In this document: piece after piece, positions 48,960 to 58,274 of the stretch
Numbering within the stretch: the first letter of the stretch is position 1
Layout: each line of letters starts with the position of its first letter
Assembly (NCBI GenBank): GCA_964462035.1
Contig: CAYXAP010000009.1
Span: 62,001 to 126,000 of the forward strand
From: UBA1660 sp964462035
GTDB lineage: Bacteria > Myxococcota_A > Polyangia > Polyangiales > Houyiibacteriaceae
Length of the DNA: 64,000 nucleotides
Reading direction: 5' to 3'
The notes under the pieces: generated by a model
Seen by the model: only the letters and a program-made list of their open reading frames with translations
What the model was told of the DNA's origin: nothing
The model's database searches: none
Made by a program: the position numbers and the translations under genes

Positions 48960-51371
48960 ATGACCCGCCAAGAGGAGCGCTCGGATCTGTTCTCGGTCGA
49001 CCAGGGGTCGCCGAGCCTCGATCCGGTCAGTCAGGTCCTCCTCCCGCCGGAGGAACGGCGGAAGCAGAGCGTGCGCCGGATCCTCGCTGGGATCGGCATC
49101 GTCATCCTGCTCGCCCTCACGGGTTGGACGGTCCGGCACTTCTGGCACCGGCACTCGGTCGAGGCCAACGCGGAGGCCGCGGGCGCGACCGGGCGACCGG
49201 CCGACATCCGCAGCGCGCTCGACACGCTCGACTCCGGTGAGCTGCTCGGGCTTCGGGCTCGGCTGACGGCCATGCTGGCCCTCGCGGGCGAAGGCTCGAT
49301 CGCGGACGCGGAGGCTGCGGTCGCCGCCGTCCCGGAGGACGATGCCCACGAAGCGTCCGAACGGTTGAAGGCTGCCGTCTACGTCTCGCTCGCCAAGGGC
49401 GAGCAGGCGGCGGCGCTCGAAGCGGCCAACCGACTGATCAGCGCCGGCGATTTCGCGGCAGAGACCGCCCTCGCCAAGAGCCGAGCGCAACTGGCCAACG
49501 GCGCCGACGGGGTGGCCGAGGCTTCGGGCGCCGCCCAGCTCGTGCCCGGCGCGCGTTACGTCGCCCACCACGCGCAAGCGCTGACCGCCAGCGGCAACGT
49601 CGCGGCCGCACTCGAGACGCTCGAGGGGGCCGAGGGGCCGGCAGCCGAGCTCGCGCGGGCGCGCGCGCTCCACGAGAGCTTCGCCGACGGCGCGAGCGCA
49701 GCCGCCGAGGCGGTGTTGACCGCCGAGACCGCCACGCGAGCCGAGAAGGGGTGGGCCGAGGCGATCCTGGCCTATCAAGCTGCGCGTTCCGGCGCCCGCC
49801 GCGACGCCCGCTCCCACGCCGCTCAGGCACTCGAGCTCGCGCCACCTGGTGATCACGGGTTCTCGTGGTTCGTCGCCGAGGCGCTGACCACCGCCGGCGC
49901 CGCCGAGCAGGCGCGCCAGGCCGTCGATGGACTGCCCACGGTCGGCCCCGTGGCAGACGCGCATCGACGAGGCCGCGTGCTGGCCGCGCTCAGCCTCGCC
50001 GCCGGTCAGCCCGACACTGCGCTCGAGCATCTGTCGACCGTCGGCGCTTCGCCGGAGGCACTCCTTCTCGTCGGTGATGCGCGGTGGGCCGACGACCAGC
50101 TCGACGAAGCGCGCGCCAGCTACGACCGAGCCGCCGAGAGCCCTCACCACGTCGGTGTCGCTCGAGCCTCGCGCGCCGCGCTCGAGCTCGACGCGGAAGA
50201 GCCAGAAGAAGCGCTCGCTCAGGCTCGGCTCGCGCTCGAGGCCAGCCCCCTCCACCCCGCGGTCGCGCCGGTGGTCGTGTCCGCGATGCTCGCCAACGAC
50301 CTGGCGGACGAGGCGATGGGGGTCGCCGAGCGGGCGCTGGCGCAGAACCCCGAGGACGTTCGCCTGCTCGCCGCGAAGGCCGACGTGTTGCTCGCGAAGG
50401 AGTCCTGGGACGAAGCCCTGACCGTGCTCCGCGATGCGGTCGAGCGGGAGGACGACGACGCCGAGCTCCACGCCGAGCTCGGTGACGCCGCACGAGGAGC
50501 GGAGCGCTGGGACGAAGCCGGCGAGGCCTATGGGCGCGCCCTCGAGCTCGAGGAGCGGAACGCCCAGGCGCTGGTCGGGCTCTTCCAGCTGCAGGTCGTC
50601 ACCCACGCGCTGGACGGCGCGGCGGAGACCTGGGAGACCATCGAAGACGCGGATGTCCGCGTCGACAAAGCCACCGCGCTCGCGCGGGTGCGCTATCTCG
50701 TCGACGCCGGCACCGGTCGTGCGGGCATGCGTGAGCTGACGCGCCTCTCTCGACGGCGCGACCTCCGACGGGACGCGGAGGTCCGCTTCGCGATGGCCGA
50801 GAACCTCTTGCAGCAGGGCAACTACAACCGGGCCTTCGCCATGTTCGTGCGCGCTCGGGTGCTGGGCGGCGACGACGTCGAGGCGTATCTCGGGCAGGCG
50901 CTCGCGCAGGTCCTCAAGGGCCGGATGAACCGCGCCACCGACGCGCTTCGGCTCGCGAAGGAAGAGTCGCTGCCGGACGACGCGGACCCGAACGCGGACG
51001 CGCCGGCCATGGAGCTCCCCCGCTACCTCGTGACTCGCGGGTTCATCGAGGCCAACCTCGGCCGCTTCGCATCCGCTGGGAGCTACGCGGAGCGCGCGCT
51101 CGAAGCAGATCCGGACAACACGATGGCTCGAGTGCTGATGGCGGGGGTGGACGCCCGCAGCCGACGGGACCCGAACCCGAACCTCCGCGCTGCGATCACC
51201 GGCGTGCCCCGACGGCCGATGGCGATGGCCCGGCTGGCCATCCGACTCGGCACCGACGAGGACGGCTGCGAGCTGGCGGCCGCGTACCTCGACGCCGCGC
51301 CCTATGGCGACGACGCCGACGCGGTCAAAGAGGTCGTCGAGCGCTGCGAAGAGCAGGGCGACGACGACTGA
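48960..51371 (+). CDS. Large TPR membrane protein
   Basis: 803 residues. A short cytoplasmic N-terminus (40 residues) and one transmembrane helix (about 43-62; ILAGIGIVILLALTGWTVRH) lead to a very long TPR-like helical array (about 75-760; ARARALHESFADGASAAAEA, EALTTAGAAEQARQAVDGLP, RASYDRAAESPHHVGVARAS, YGRALELEERNAQALVGLF, MENLLQQGNYNRAFAMFVRA-type repeats). It is Ala/Glu/Asp-rich and acidic overall. Such proteins are usually periplasmic or cytoplasmic scaffolds. Function unknown; no clear operon partner. Confidence 0.72.
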   Translation: MTRQEERSDLFSVDQGSPSLDPVSQVLLPPEERRKQSVRRILAGIGIVILLALTGWTVRHFWHRHSVEANAEAAGATGRPADIRSALDTLDSGELLGLRARLTAMLALAGEGSIADAEAAVAAVPEDDAHEASERLKAAVYVSLAKGEQAAALEAANRLISAGDFAAETALAKSRAQLANGADGVAEASGAAQLVPGARYVAHHAQALTASGNVAAALETLEGAEGPAAELARARALHESFADGASAAAEAVLTAETATRAEKGWAEAILAYQAARSGARRDARSHAAQALELAPPGDHGFSWFVAEALTTAGAAEQARQAVDGLPTVGPVADAHRRGRVLAALSLAAGQPDTALEHLSTVGASPEALLLVGDARWADDQLDEARASYDRAAESPHHVGVARASRAALELDAEEPEEALAQARLALEASPLHPAVAPVVVSAMLANDLADEAMGVAERALAQNPEDVRLLAAKADVLLAKESWDEALTVLRDAVEREDDDAELHAELGDAARGAERWDEAGEAYGRALELEERNAQALVGLFQLQVVTHALDGAAETWETIEDADVRVDKATALARVRYLVDAGTGRAGMRELTRLSRRRDLRRDAEVRFAMAENLLQQGNYNRAFAMFVRARVLGGDDVEAYLGQALAQVLKGRMNRATDALRLAKEESLPDDADPNADAPAMELPRYLVTRGFIEANLGRFASAGSYAERALEADPDNTMARVLMAGVDARSRRDPNPNLRAAITGVPRRPMAMARLAIRLGTDEDGCELAAAYLDAAPYGDDADAVKEVVERCEEQGDDD

Positions 51372-51380
51372 CCGGCGCGG

Positions 51381-52544
51381 TCAGGGCTCGGCGCAGGGAT
51401 TCGGTAGCGGCCGCGAAGGACCGAGGTCGGCGAAGTTCGCCCGGATACCGGTGAAGCTCACGCCCAGGCTCACGGCGTCGCAGGCGACCCCGGGCCCGCC
51501 GGTGCCTGGCGTGCTCCGGACGTCCGCGATCTTGTCGAGCTGATTCTCGACGATGGTCCGTTCCGCAGAGCCGACGCACACGCCGATGTTGTCGCCGCTC
51601 TCGATCAGGTCGATCACCCGCCACCGCCCGGCCACGGTCGCGCTGGTGAGGTTCATCAGATCGCCGTCGAGCGTGCCGAACGCGTAGGCGTCGGTCAGGC
51701 GGACCGTGATCCCCGCGTCCGCGCCGACGAAGAAGAGGATGTCCACGCGGTCGGGGAGGCGCATCACCACCACGCCGTCGGCGATGTAGGCGTTGTCGTC
51801 GCGGACCAGCGGCTCGCCACCGAAGTAGGTGTCGTCCCGCGCGAAGAACTGATCGGCCCCGTCCCAGTTCGGCGGTGGCGCCGGCATTCCGTCGCTGGTG
51901 TTCACCAAGTCGAAGCCGTCGAACTCCACGGAGCCCGGATCGGCGCTGGTCGCAGCGGCGGCCTGGGTCAGCTCGATGGTCAAGCGCGGGTCGTTCGCGG
52001 TGCCGTTCCACTCTCGCGCACGGAGCAGGATGGTGCCGAGGCCCGAGAGGTGGTTCTCGCGGGCGCGCAGCTGCAGATCCGTGATGGCCAGGGACACCAC
52101 CGGAAAGAGCTCGGAGCCGAACACGTTGTCGATGCCATTCTCGCCATCGAGCTGAGGCTCCGCCGAGTCGTCCGGCGGGACGCACTCGACCTCCACGTCC
52201 GGCAGCTGCGTGTCCAGGTCGTCGAGGTCGAGGCCGATCTCTCGCCAGCGCTCCCCATCCTGATTGAGGGTCACGTCCCGGAGCGCGAAGAGCACGGGCT
52301 GCACCGACTCCCCATCCTCCACCGTCGGGCGAGGCGGCACTTTCCGGAGCCCATCGGTCGAGAACATGTCCGGCGCCGGCGGCTCGGCGTCCGAGCTCGC
52401 GCCGAGGTCGTCTTCGAGCAGGGACGGGTCGAACACGTCACAGCCGAGGCCAATCGAGGCCACGATGGCCCACCCGAGCACGAGCGCGACCCTGCGCGTA
52501 GCGCACGTCAGCGAGCGCTCCCCAAAGCGGCTCCCCTGCACCAT
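51381..52544 (-). CDS. Lipoprotein with beta-rich domain
   Basis: 387 residues. The ATG at 52542-52544 gives a basic start and a signal peptide with a lipobox (VASIGLGC, about residue 35). The mature part is mainly strands (SVQPVLFALRDVTLNQDGER, ENHLSGLGTILLRAREWNGT, DRVDILFFVGADAGITVRLT) with two late Cys pairs. A long antiparallel domain of this kind is typical of surface lipoproteins in myxobacteria. No family recognised. It converges with the TPR gene and is divergent from the ABC operon, with 104 nt between. Confidence 0.65.
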   Translation of the reverse strand: MVQGSRFGERSLTCATRRVALVLGWAIVASIGLGCDVFDPSLLEDDLGASSDAEPPAPDMFSTDGLRKVPPRPTVEDGESVQPVLFALRDVTLNQDGERWREIGLDLDDLDTQLPDVEVECVPPDDSAEPQLDGENGIDNVFGSELFPVVSLAITDLQLRARENHLSGLGTILLRAREWNGTANDPRLTIELTQAAAATSADPGSVEFDGFDLVNTSDGMPAPPPNWDGADQFFARDDTYFGGEPLVRDDNAYIADGVVVMRLPDRVDILFFVGADAGITVRLTDAYAFGTLDGDLMNLTSATVAGRWRVIDLIESGDNIGVCVGSAERTIVENQLDKIADVRSTPGTGGPGVACDAVSLGVSFTGIRANFADLGPSRPLPNPCAEP

Positions 52545-52648
52545 GCGCGGCAAGGTAACAGAGTCGACGCCGGGTTGGCACCGTTCCCCGAATGCGAGCC
52601 GCTCGCCTCCCCTTGCTGGACCCAATCCGCTCCCGTAGGGTCCCCGCG

Positions 52649-53530
52649 ATGGCCAAGGCCGAAGGGCAAAAGGGCGGGCAGGCGATTCGCGATCTGGGGT
52701 ACCGCCCCTACGTCGGAGAGCGACTGCCCGCGAAGCACAACTCCTCGGTCCTACTCCGCCACGGCCTCCGCCGCGCGTGGGGGAGCTGGCTGGTGAAGAT
52801 CGCCGCGTTCCTCTGCTGGTTGCCGCCGGTGATCGCCATGGGCGGCATCGGCATCAACTATTGGATGCGGAGCCAGCAGCCGGGGATGGTCGAGTCCGTC
52901 GAAGCGGGCTGGGTCCTCTCGGTCGTCTACGAATGGCAGATGTGGCTCTTCGTCACGATGGTCACCCTCGGTGCCGGCGCCGCCGTCATCGCCGAGGACT
53001 TCCAGCACAAGAGCTTCCAGTTCTACTTCGCGAAGCCCGTCACGCGAGTGCAGTACCTGGCCGGGCGCATCAGCGCGGTGGCGATCTGGGTCTTCTGCCT
53101 GCTCGCCATCCCCGGTGCGCTGCTGGTCCTGATCCTCGTCGGGAGCGCCGAGCCGGATGACCGGGTGGCCAACCTGGGCACGATCCTCCCCGCCATGATC
53201 CAGGCAGGCATCGTGGCCGTCGTCGCGTCCACCGCGTCGGTCGGTGTCTCCTCGCTCAGCAAGAGCCGGGCGCTGACGATGACCGCGTGGATGCTCCTCT
53301 TCATCGTCCCGCACGTGCTCGCGGTCATCGTCGAGGCCGTGGCCGACTGGGAGTGGCTCCGGCTCATCTCCATCCCGGCCCTCCTCGGCGAGATGAACGA
53401 CACCCTCTTCAAGCAGGCCGACGAAAACGACATCGAGTGGGCGCACGCGCTGCCGATTCTCGCCGCCGTCTCGATCGGCGGCCTCACGCTCGCGATGGGC
53501 CGACTCCGCCGAGCGGAGGCCATCTCGTGA
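52649..53530 (+). CDS. ABC-2-type exporter permease
   Basis: 293 residues with six hydrophobic segments (LVKIAAFLCWLPPVIAMGGI, WQMWLFVTMVTLGAGAAVIA, VAIWVFCLLAIPGALLVLIL, ILPAMIQAGIVAVVASTASV, MTAWMLLFIVPHVLAVIVEA, LPILAAVSIGGLTLAMGRL). The segment IAEDFQHKSFQFYFAKPVTR is typical of ABC-2 transporters (permease signature of NatB/YhgE-like type). It overlaps the ATPase gene by 4 nt. Substrate unknown; the operon has two permeases and one ATPase, a complete exporter. Confidence 0.82.
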   Translation: MAKAEGQKGGQAIRDLGYRPYVGERLPAKHNSSVLLRHGLRRAWGSWLVKIAAFLCWLPPVIAMGGIGINYWMRSQQPGMVESVEAGWVLSVVYEWQMWLFVTMVTLGAGAAVIAEDFQHKSFQFYFAKPVTRVQYLAGRISAVAIWVFCLLAIPGALLVLILVGSAEPDDRVANLGTILPAMIQAGIVAVVASTASVGVSSLSKSRALTMTAWMLLFIVPHVLAVIVEAVADWEWLRLISIPALLGEMNDTLFKQADENDIEWAHALPILAAVSIGGLTLAMGRLRRAEAIS

Positions 53531-54558
53531 GCGAGGCCAGCATCCGCACCGTCCGCCTGAGCAAGTGGTACGGCAAGGTGACCGCCCTCCAGGAGGTGTC
53601 CCTGCACCTCGGCCCCGGCGTCTGGGGCCTGCTCGGACCGAACGGCTCCGGCAAGACCACGTTCCTGCGCCTCGTCGCTGGCCAGCTCAAGCCCGCGCTT
53701 GGCGAGGTTCAGGTCTGCGGCCACCGCCCCTTCGGCAACCCCGAAGCGCTCCGTCGCATCGGCCTCTGCCCCGAAGCCGACGCGCTCTACGACGAGCTCA
53801 CGGCGGTCGAGATGGTGACCTCGCTCGCCGAGCTCAGCGGCTACGACAAGGAAGAGGCGAAGGCGCGCGCCATCGAAGCGCTGAAGTCCTTCGGTCTCGA
53901 GGAGTCGATGGACCGCCGCATCGGTGGCTACAGCCGCGGCATGCGCCAGCGGGCAAAGCTCGCGCAGGCGGTCGTCCACGATCCGGACGTGATCCTCCTC
54001 GACGAGCCGCTGACCGGCACCGACCCGGTCTCACGTCAGACCATCCTCAAGGAGATCCGTCGACGGGCGGACGCCGGAGCCGTCGTGCTCTTCTCGACCC
54101 ACGTGCTCCCAGAGGTCGAGGCGCTGACCGATCAGGTCCTCCTCATCGCCCGCGGGCAGCTGGTCGCGCAGGGCCGCGTCCACGAGATCCGAGGACTCCT
54201 CGAGGAGCACCCGCATCACGTGCGTGTCGAGTGCGATCGACCGCGTGAGCTGGCCGCGCACCTCGTGGCGGTCGAAGGCATCGTGGGCGTGAAGTTCGCG
54301 CCGCAGGGTGTCGAGCTCATGAGCTGGGACCCGGACTCGACCTACTCGGCCATCGCGCAGAAGGTGGTCGAGCTCGGCGTCGACGTCTGGAGCATCACCA
54401 GCCCGGATGCGGACCTCGAGTCCCTCTTCCACTACCTGGTGGAGCGCTCGACCGCGGGCGCCGGCACCGGCGCAGACGCCGCGGTCGGCGGCGCGCGACG
54501 CATCGCGCAGGGCCAGGGTTACCAACAGCAGATCCAGGCGCCGGGAGGTTCGCAGTGA
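53527..54558 (+). CDS. ABC-transporter ATPase
   Basis: 343 residues. Walker A GPNGSGKTT, ABC signature YSRGMRQRAKLAQAV, Walker B VILLDEPLTG and the H-loop STHVLPEVEAL. GTG start at 53527 overlaps the permease stop. It belongs to the export-type ABC-2 ATPases. The C-terminal 100 residues (about 230-343) form an extra domain with two strands of unknown function and a Gln/Gly-rich tail. It energises the two permeases flanking it. Confidence 0.93.
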   Translation: MSEASIRTVRLSKWYGKVTALQEVSLHLGPGVWGLLGPNGSGKTTFLRLVAGQLKPALGEVQVCGHRPFGNPEALRRIGLCPEADALYDELTAVEMVTSLAELSGYDKEEAKARAIEALKSFGLEESMDRRIGGYSRGMRQRAKLAQAVVHDPDVILLDEPLTGTDPVSRQTILKEIRRRADAGAVVLFSTHVLPEVEALTDQVLLIARGQLVAQGRVHEIRGLLEEHPHHVRVECDRPRELAAHLVAVEGIVGVKFAPQGVELMSWDPDSTYSAIAQKVVELGVDVWSITSPDADLESLFHYLVERSTAGAGTGADAAVGGARRIAQGQGYQQQIQAPGGSQ

Positions 54559-55385
54559 GCGACGAGCGACAAGGGCCGCCGCCGGCGCCCTCCCTCTTCC
54601 GCGGCATCAACGTCATCTTCCGGATGCAGATCCGCCGGCTCGTTCGAGGCCGGAAGCTCCGCCTCGGCGTGATCTCGGTGGCCCTGGTGCTCTTCGCCGT
54701 GGTCGCTGCGCGCTACGCCGGCGCCAACCGCGACGTGGGCGTGGACCGCGCCGCCGAGCTCGCCGCCGAGGCCGTCTCGAGTGGACTCAAGTGGGGTTTC
54801 TTCCACCTGCTCGCCTTCCTGATCCCCTTCCTCTTCAACGCGCAGGCGATCGGCGAAGAGGTGGAGGGGCGCACCTTCTCCTATCTGTCCACGCGGCCGA
54901 CCGGTCGCTTCGCGATCACGGTCGGCAAGTGGCTGGCCGGCACCGCGCTCTCCGTGGCCCTGATGGTCGGCGCCGTCTTCGTGCTCCACCTCGCGGCCTA
55001 CGCGACCGAGCCCACCGCTCTGGTCGAGGAGATCGGCAGCACCGTCCGGGCGGCCGGCTCCCTCGGACTGCTCACCGTCTTCTACTGCACGCTGTGCACC
55101 TTCTGGGGCGCGGTCGCGCCCGAGGGCTCGGGCATCATCTCCGCGCTCTACCTCGGCGTGATCGAATTCCTCTTCTCGTTCCTGCCGGGCTACTTCCGCT
55201 GCATCTCGATGAGCTACCTCGCCCAGCAGATGGGCGGGCTCGAGAAGGGCGGGCTGATGGCCGACTCGGCGCCGGACATCCCGATCCAGATCGGGGTCCC
55301 GGTGATCGCGCTGATGACGGTGATCTTCCTCGGCTTCGCGGCCCTGGTCGTCCAGGTCAGCGAGTACCGCTTCAACCGAGCGTAG
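54555..55385 (+). CDS. ABC-2-type exporter permease
   Basis: 276 residues with six hydrophobic segments (KLRLGVISVALVLFAVVAAR, WGFFHLLAFLIPFLFNAQAI, VALMVGAVFVLHLAAYATEP, GSLGLLTVFYCTLCTFWGAV, GIISALYLGVIEFLFSFLPG, VPVIALMTVIFLGFAALVVQ). NAQAIGEEVEGRTFSYLSTR again fits ABC-2 permeases. GTG at 54555 overlaps the ATPase stop. Together the three genes make a complete heterodimeric exporter. Confidence 0.85.
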   Translation: MSDERQGPPPAPSLFRGINVIFRMQIRRLVRGRKLRLGVISVALVLFAVVAARYAGANRDVGVDRAAELAAEAVSSGLKWGFFHLLAFLIPFLFNAQAIGEEVEGRTFSYLSTRPTGRFAITVGKWLAGTALSVALMVGAVFVLHLAAYATEPTALVEEIGSTVRAAGSLGLLTVFYCTLCTFWGAVAPEGSGIISALYLGVIEFLFSFLPGYFRCISMSYLAQQMGGLEKGGLMADSAPDIPIQIGVPVIALMTVIFLGFAALVVQVSEYRFNRA

Positions 55386-55394
55386 GGGAGGCAC

Positions 55395-56036
55395 ATGCGG
55401 AACGACGCCTACGAGAGCATCGCGCCCGCCGAGGTCCGAGGGCACGCGATTCCGCGCCATGGGGTCGCCCGCTACGAAGGGGGCCGCGCCTTCGCGGTCG
55501 CGACCGGCATCGGTCGGCCACGCGGCTGGAGCATCGCGCGCAAGCACGTCCTGCGCGGTCTCGGCGAGGGTCTCGCCGCCGCCTCGTCGGTCAGCCCCGC
55601 CGAGCGGCTGCGGTCCGGCGTGGCCGCCGCGCGCGGAGCACTCATCGACGCCTGCAACGCCCTCGTCGAGCGCGACGTCCCGGACGCGGGCCTGGTCGCG
55701 CTCCTGCTCAGTGGCGGTTCGGCGCACGTCGCCGTCGTCGGCGACGGCCGGGTGTACTTGCAGCGTCGGGGCAACCCGCAACGGCTGACGCCGCGGAACC
55801 AGCCGGCCGAGGGGCTCATCGAAGGCGAGGTCGTGGTCGCCGAGACGGTCCTCGACCCGAACGATCTGCTCCTCATCGGCTCGGCCAGCGCGTTCTCCGA
55901 GGCGGCCATCGGTCGCGTCGGCGCCGTGCTGCAGTCGGACCCGAACGCCGCCCCCGCAGCGCTCGCGTCGCTGTTGACGGAGCCCGCGCGAAAGGCGGGC
56001 GTGGGCGCGGCAGCGCTCGCCATCCGGATCGCGTAG
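55395..56036 (+). CDS. PP2C/SpoIIE-like protein phosphatase domain, metal site reduced
   Basis: 213 residues. The order of motifs fits the PP2C/SpoIIE fold: RGHAIPRHGVARYEGGRAFA, ADVPDAGLVALLLSGGSAHV, VAVVGDGRVYLQRRGNPQRL, NDLLLIGSASAFSEAAIGRV. The first acidic metal ligands are not evident and only the central GDGR-type Asp is seen, so activity is uncertain. It may be a regulatory or degenerate phosphatase. It follows the exporter permease by 9 nt and is likely in the same transcript, an unusual pairing. Confidence 0.6.
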   Translation: MRNDAYESIAPAEVRGHAIPRHGVARYEGGRAFAVATGIGRPRGWSIARKHVLRGLGEGLAAASSVSPAERLRSGVAAARGALIDACNALVERDVPDAGLVALLLSGGSAHVAVVGDGRVYLQRRGNPQRLTPRNQPAEGLIEGEVVVAETVLDPNDLLLIGSASAFSEAAIGRVGAVLQSDPNAAPAALASLLTEPARKAGVGAAALAIRIA

Positions 56037-56110
56037 GCGCCCCGGCCTTTCGTGTAGCTCTGCACGAGCTTTCGGGCGAAACGTTCGACTGAGCTCAACG
56101 TAGGCCGCCC

Positions 56111-56962
56111 ATGGAACGCGCTCGACGCATCGCCAACTCCTGGGCTTGGCTGCCCGCCTTTCGCGCGGTCGCAGAGACCGAGCACCTGCCGACCGCATCG
56201 GAGGCGCTCCACGTCACCCCCTCCGCCCTGAGCCGGACCATCCGCCTGCTCGAGGAGGAGCTGGGAATGCCGCTCTTCGATCGGGTCGGCCGGCGGCTCA
56301 GCCTCAACCCCGCAGGCGAGCGACTCCTCGGGAGCGTCCGCACCGCGATGCGGGAGGTGCACGAAGCGTACGTGCACCTGCAGGACCGCGCCTGGATCGG
56401 CGCCGTCCACATCGGCACCCCGGGGCCTTTCGCGCCGCTCTACGTGCTCCCGGCGCTCGCCGCGCTCGCCGAAGAGCACGCCGGTCTCGAGCCCCGAGTC
56501 CACGCGGCCTCGGGGCTCGAGGCCCAGTCCGCGCTCAAGCGCGGCGACCTCGACGTGGTGATCTCGGACGACGCCGTGAGCGACCCGGAGCTCGAGCAGC
56601 GAGTGGTCCGGAAGCTGGAGCACGACGTCTTCGCAGGCCGGCCGACCGATGAGCCGATCGAGTCGCTCCCGTTCGTCGCGCCTCCGACGGACGCCGAGGG
56701 TCACAACCTCGACGCCTGGCCCGACGCACACGACCGTCGGGTGGCCCTGCGCGTCGATAAGATGGCCGTCGCCATCGACGCCGTACGCCAGGGACCATGG
56801 GTCGCGGTGCTCCCGGTCGACGTCGGCGAGGCGGCCGGTCTCCATCGGCTACGCGTGAGCGACCTGCCGGAGACCGAGCTGACGTTGATGCATCGGCCGT
56901 CGCTCAGCCTGCGGGGCGCGGCGGACATCGTGGCGGAGGCGATCGAGGCTCAGCTGACGTAG
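56111..56962 (+). CDS. LysR-family transcriptional regulator
   Basis: 283 residues. HTH: AWLPAFRAVAETEHLPTASE with LHVTPSALSRTIRLLEEELG, then LysR substrate domain (WIGAVHIGTPGPFAPLYVLP, SALKRGDLDVVISDDA, PWVAVLPVDVGEAAGL). The substrate domain is short on its second half. It lies 74 nt after the phosphatase-like gene on the same strand, in a gap with no clear promoter, so it may be its own unit. Targets unknown. Confidence 0.88.
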   Translation: MERARRIANSWAWLPAFRAVAETEHLPTASEALHVTPSALSRTIRLLEEELGMPLFDRVGRRLSLNPAGERLLGSVRTAMREVHEAYVHLQDRAWIGAVHIGTPGPFAPLYVLPALAALAEEHAGLEPRVHAASGLEAQSALKRGDLDVVISDDAVSDPELEQRVVRKLEHDVFAGRPTDEPIESLPFVAPPTDAEGHNLDAWPDAHDRRVALRVDKMAVAIDAVRQGPWVAVLPVDVGEAAGLHRLRVSDLPETELTLMHRPSLSLRGAADIVAEAIEAQLT

Positions 56963-57018
56963 GTCCGACTCCAAACGCCGACTGCCGAAGCGCTCCCGAA
57001 CGCCGAGAGCCGACGTGA

Positions 57019-58191
57019 TCAGCTGCGCGTGGCGATCACGATGCCGGCGATGATCGCGACGATCGTGAGGATGAAGAGGATGATCTTCACCCAGCTCAGC
57101 GGCGCCTCGCCCTTCACCTCGCCGGTCTGGCCGTTGACGAGGAACTGATAGGGCTTGCCGCCGTAGCGATAGCTCGCGATCCAGAGCGGCAGGAGCACGT
57201 GCTTGAAGGTCTCGCCGCTGAACTGGTTCTGCACCTGCAGGCTCCGGTGCGTGTCGCCCGGCACGTCCTGCGCGCAGCGGTTGTACTGCGCCTGCTCGAT
57301 CTTCTGCGCGGCTTCCTGCCAGGCGTCCGGTAGCTCGACGGCGTACTCCTCGGCGCGCCACCCGGCGAGGTACTGCGGGTCGTAGGGCACCAGCTTGCTG
57401 GTGTCGAAGGTCGAGAGGCGGTGGGCGATCTCGCGCGAGAGGCCCTGGGACGCGACGATCAAGACGTCGTCGTGGACGTCCTGACGCTGACCGGCAGCCG
57501 GCTCCCAGCGGGTCTTCTGCACCTGCCGGGTCTGCTTCTGGCCGTTGGCGTCGACGTACGCCTCTTGCTCGTAATAGTAGTGGCCCGCCTCCGCCCGCCA
57601 CTGGGACCAGACCTGGGCGTCGAAGGTCCAGTACGGGATGTAGACGCCGTTGATGGCGCCGAGCTCCGCCTTCTTCTTGAGGTCGGAGGGTCGAAACCAG
57701 AGGCCACCGAGCCAGCCCTTGAAGGACTGCTTCGCCCGCGCCTCGTCCACCCCGAAGGGCACCAGCGACTGGGGCGTGATCACCCGACGCTGCGACTCCT
57801 GCTGCAAGACGTGCTGCGAGCCGCAGAAGTCGCAGTTCTTGGAGATCTCGGTGCCCGCGAAGCTGACGGTGGCGCCGCAGGTCTGGCACTTCATCGTCTG
57901 GACGGCGGTGCCATACCCCTGGCCGGCTTGCTGGGCCTGCTGCTGAAGCCCCTCTTGGAGCGAGCGCTCCTGCTGAGCTCCCACCGGAGCCGGCGCCTGC
58001 GGAGCGCCCTGCGCGGCAGGGGCCTGAGCCTGAGCCGCGGGGGCCTGAGCCGGCGCCTGCTGCTGCGGCGGAACGGGCGCCGCATGCCCACAAAAGGGGC
58101 ACTTCATCTGCTGCGAGGGGGCGTCGAACGCCATCTCGGGAGCCCCACAGCTGGGGCAGGGGAAGGTGGTACCAGCCGACGCCTGAGTCAT
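57019..58191 (-). CDS. Zinc-ribbon membrane protein with Gln-rich linker
   Basis: 390 residues from the ATG at 58189-58191. Two zinc ribbons: CPSCGAP...CPFCGHAAP near the N-terminus and CQTCGATVSF...CDFCGSQ about 100 residues later. Between them is a Gln/Ala/Pro-rich linker (about 35-85). The C-terminal half has a beta/alpha domain (LGAINGVYIPYWTFDAQVWS, QWRAEAGHYYYEQEAYVD) and one transmembrane helix at the end (WVKIILFILTIVAIIAGIVI). This plan matches TFIIB-type zinc-ribbon proteins of B. subtilis YdjG-like type, of unknown function. A longer start that adds a short hydrophobic leader is possible. Confidence 0.65.
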   Translation of the reverse strand: MTQASAGTTFPCPSCGAPEMAFDAPSQQMKCPFCGHAAPVPPQQQAPAQAPAAQAQAPAAQGAPQAPAPVGAQQERSLQEGLQQQAQQAGQGYGTAVQTMKCQTCGATVSFAGTEISKNCDFCGSQHVLQQESQRRVITPQSLVPFGVDEARAKQSFKGWLGGLWFRPSDLKKKAELGAINGVYIPYWTFDAQVWSQWRAEAGHYYYEQEAYVDANGQKQTRQVQKTRWEPAAGQRQDVHDDVLIVASQGLSREIAHRLSTFDTSKLVPYDPQYLAGWRAEEYAVELPDAWQEAAQKIEQAQYNRCAQDVPGDTHRSLQVQNQFSGETFKHVLLPLWIASYRYGGKPYQFLVNGQTGEVKGEAPLSWVKIILFILTIVAIIAGIVIATRS

Positions 58192-58274
58192 GAGCGCGAG
58201 CGAGAGTACCATTCCAGCGAGAGCCGAAAACGAGGAAGTTGAGCCGATCCCGTGACCTCGAGGCACCTACCATC

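Noticed and set aside
48267..50606. A 779-codon minus-strand frame opposite the large TPR gene
   Set aside because: The plus strand has a clear transmembrane helix and TPR pattern; the antisense frame is Arg/Gly/Leu-rich without domains.
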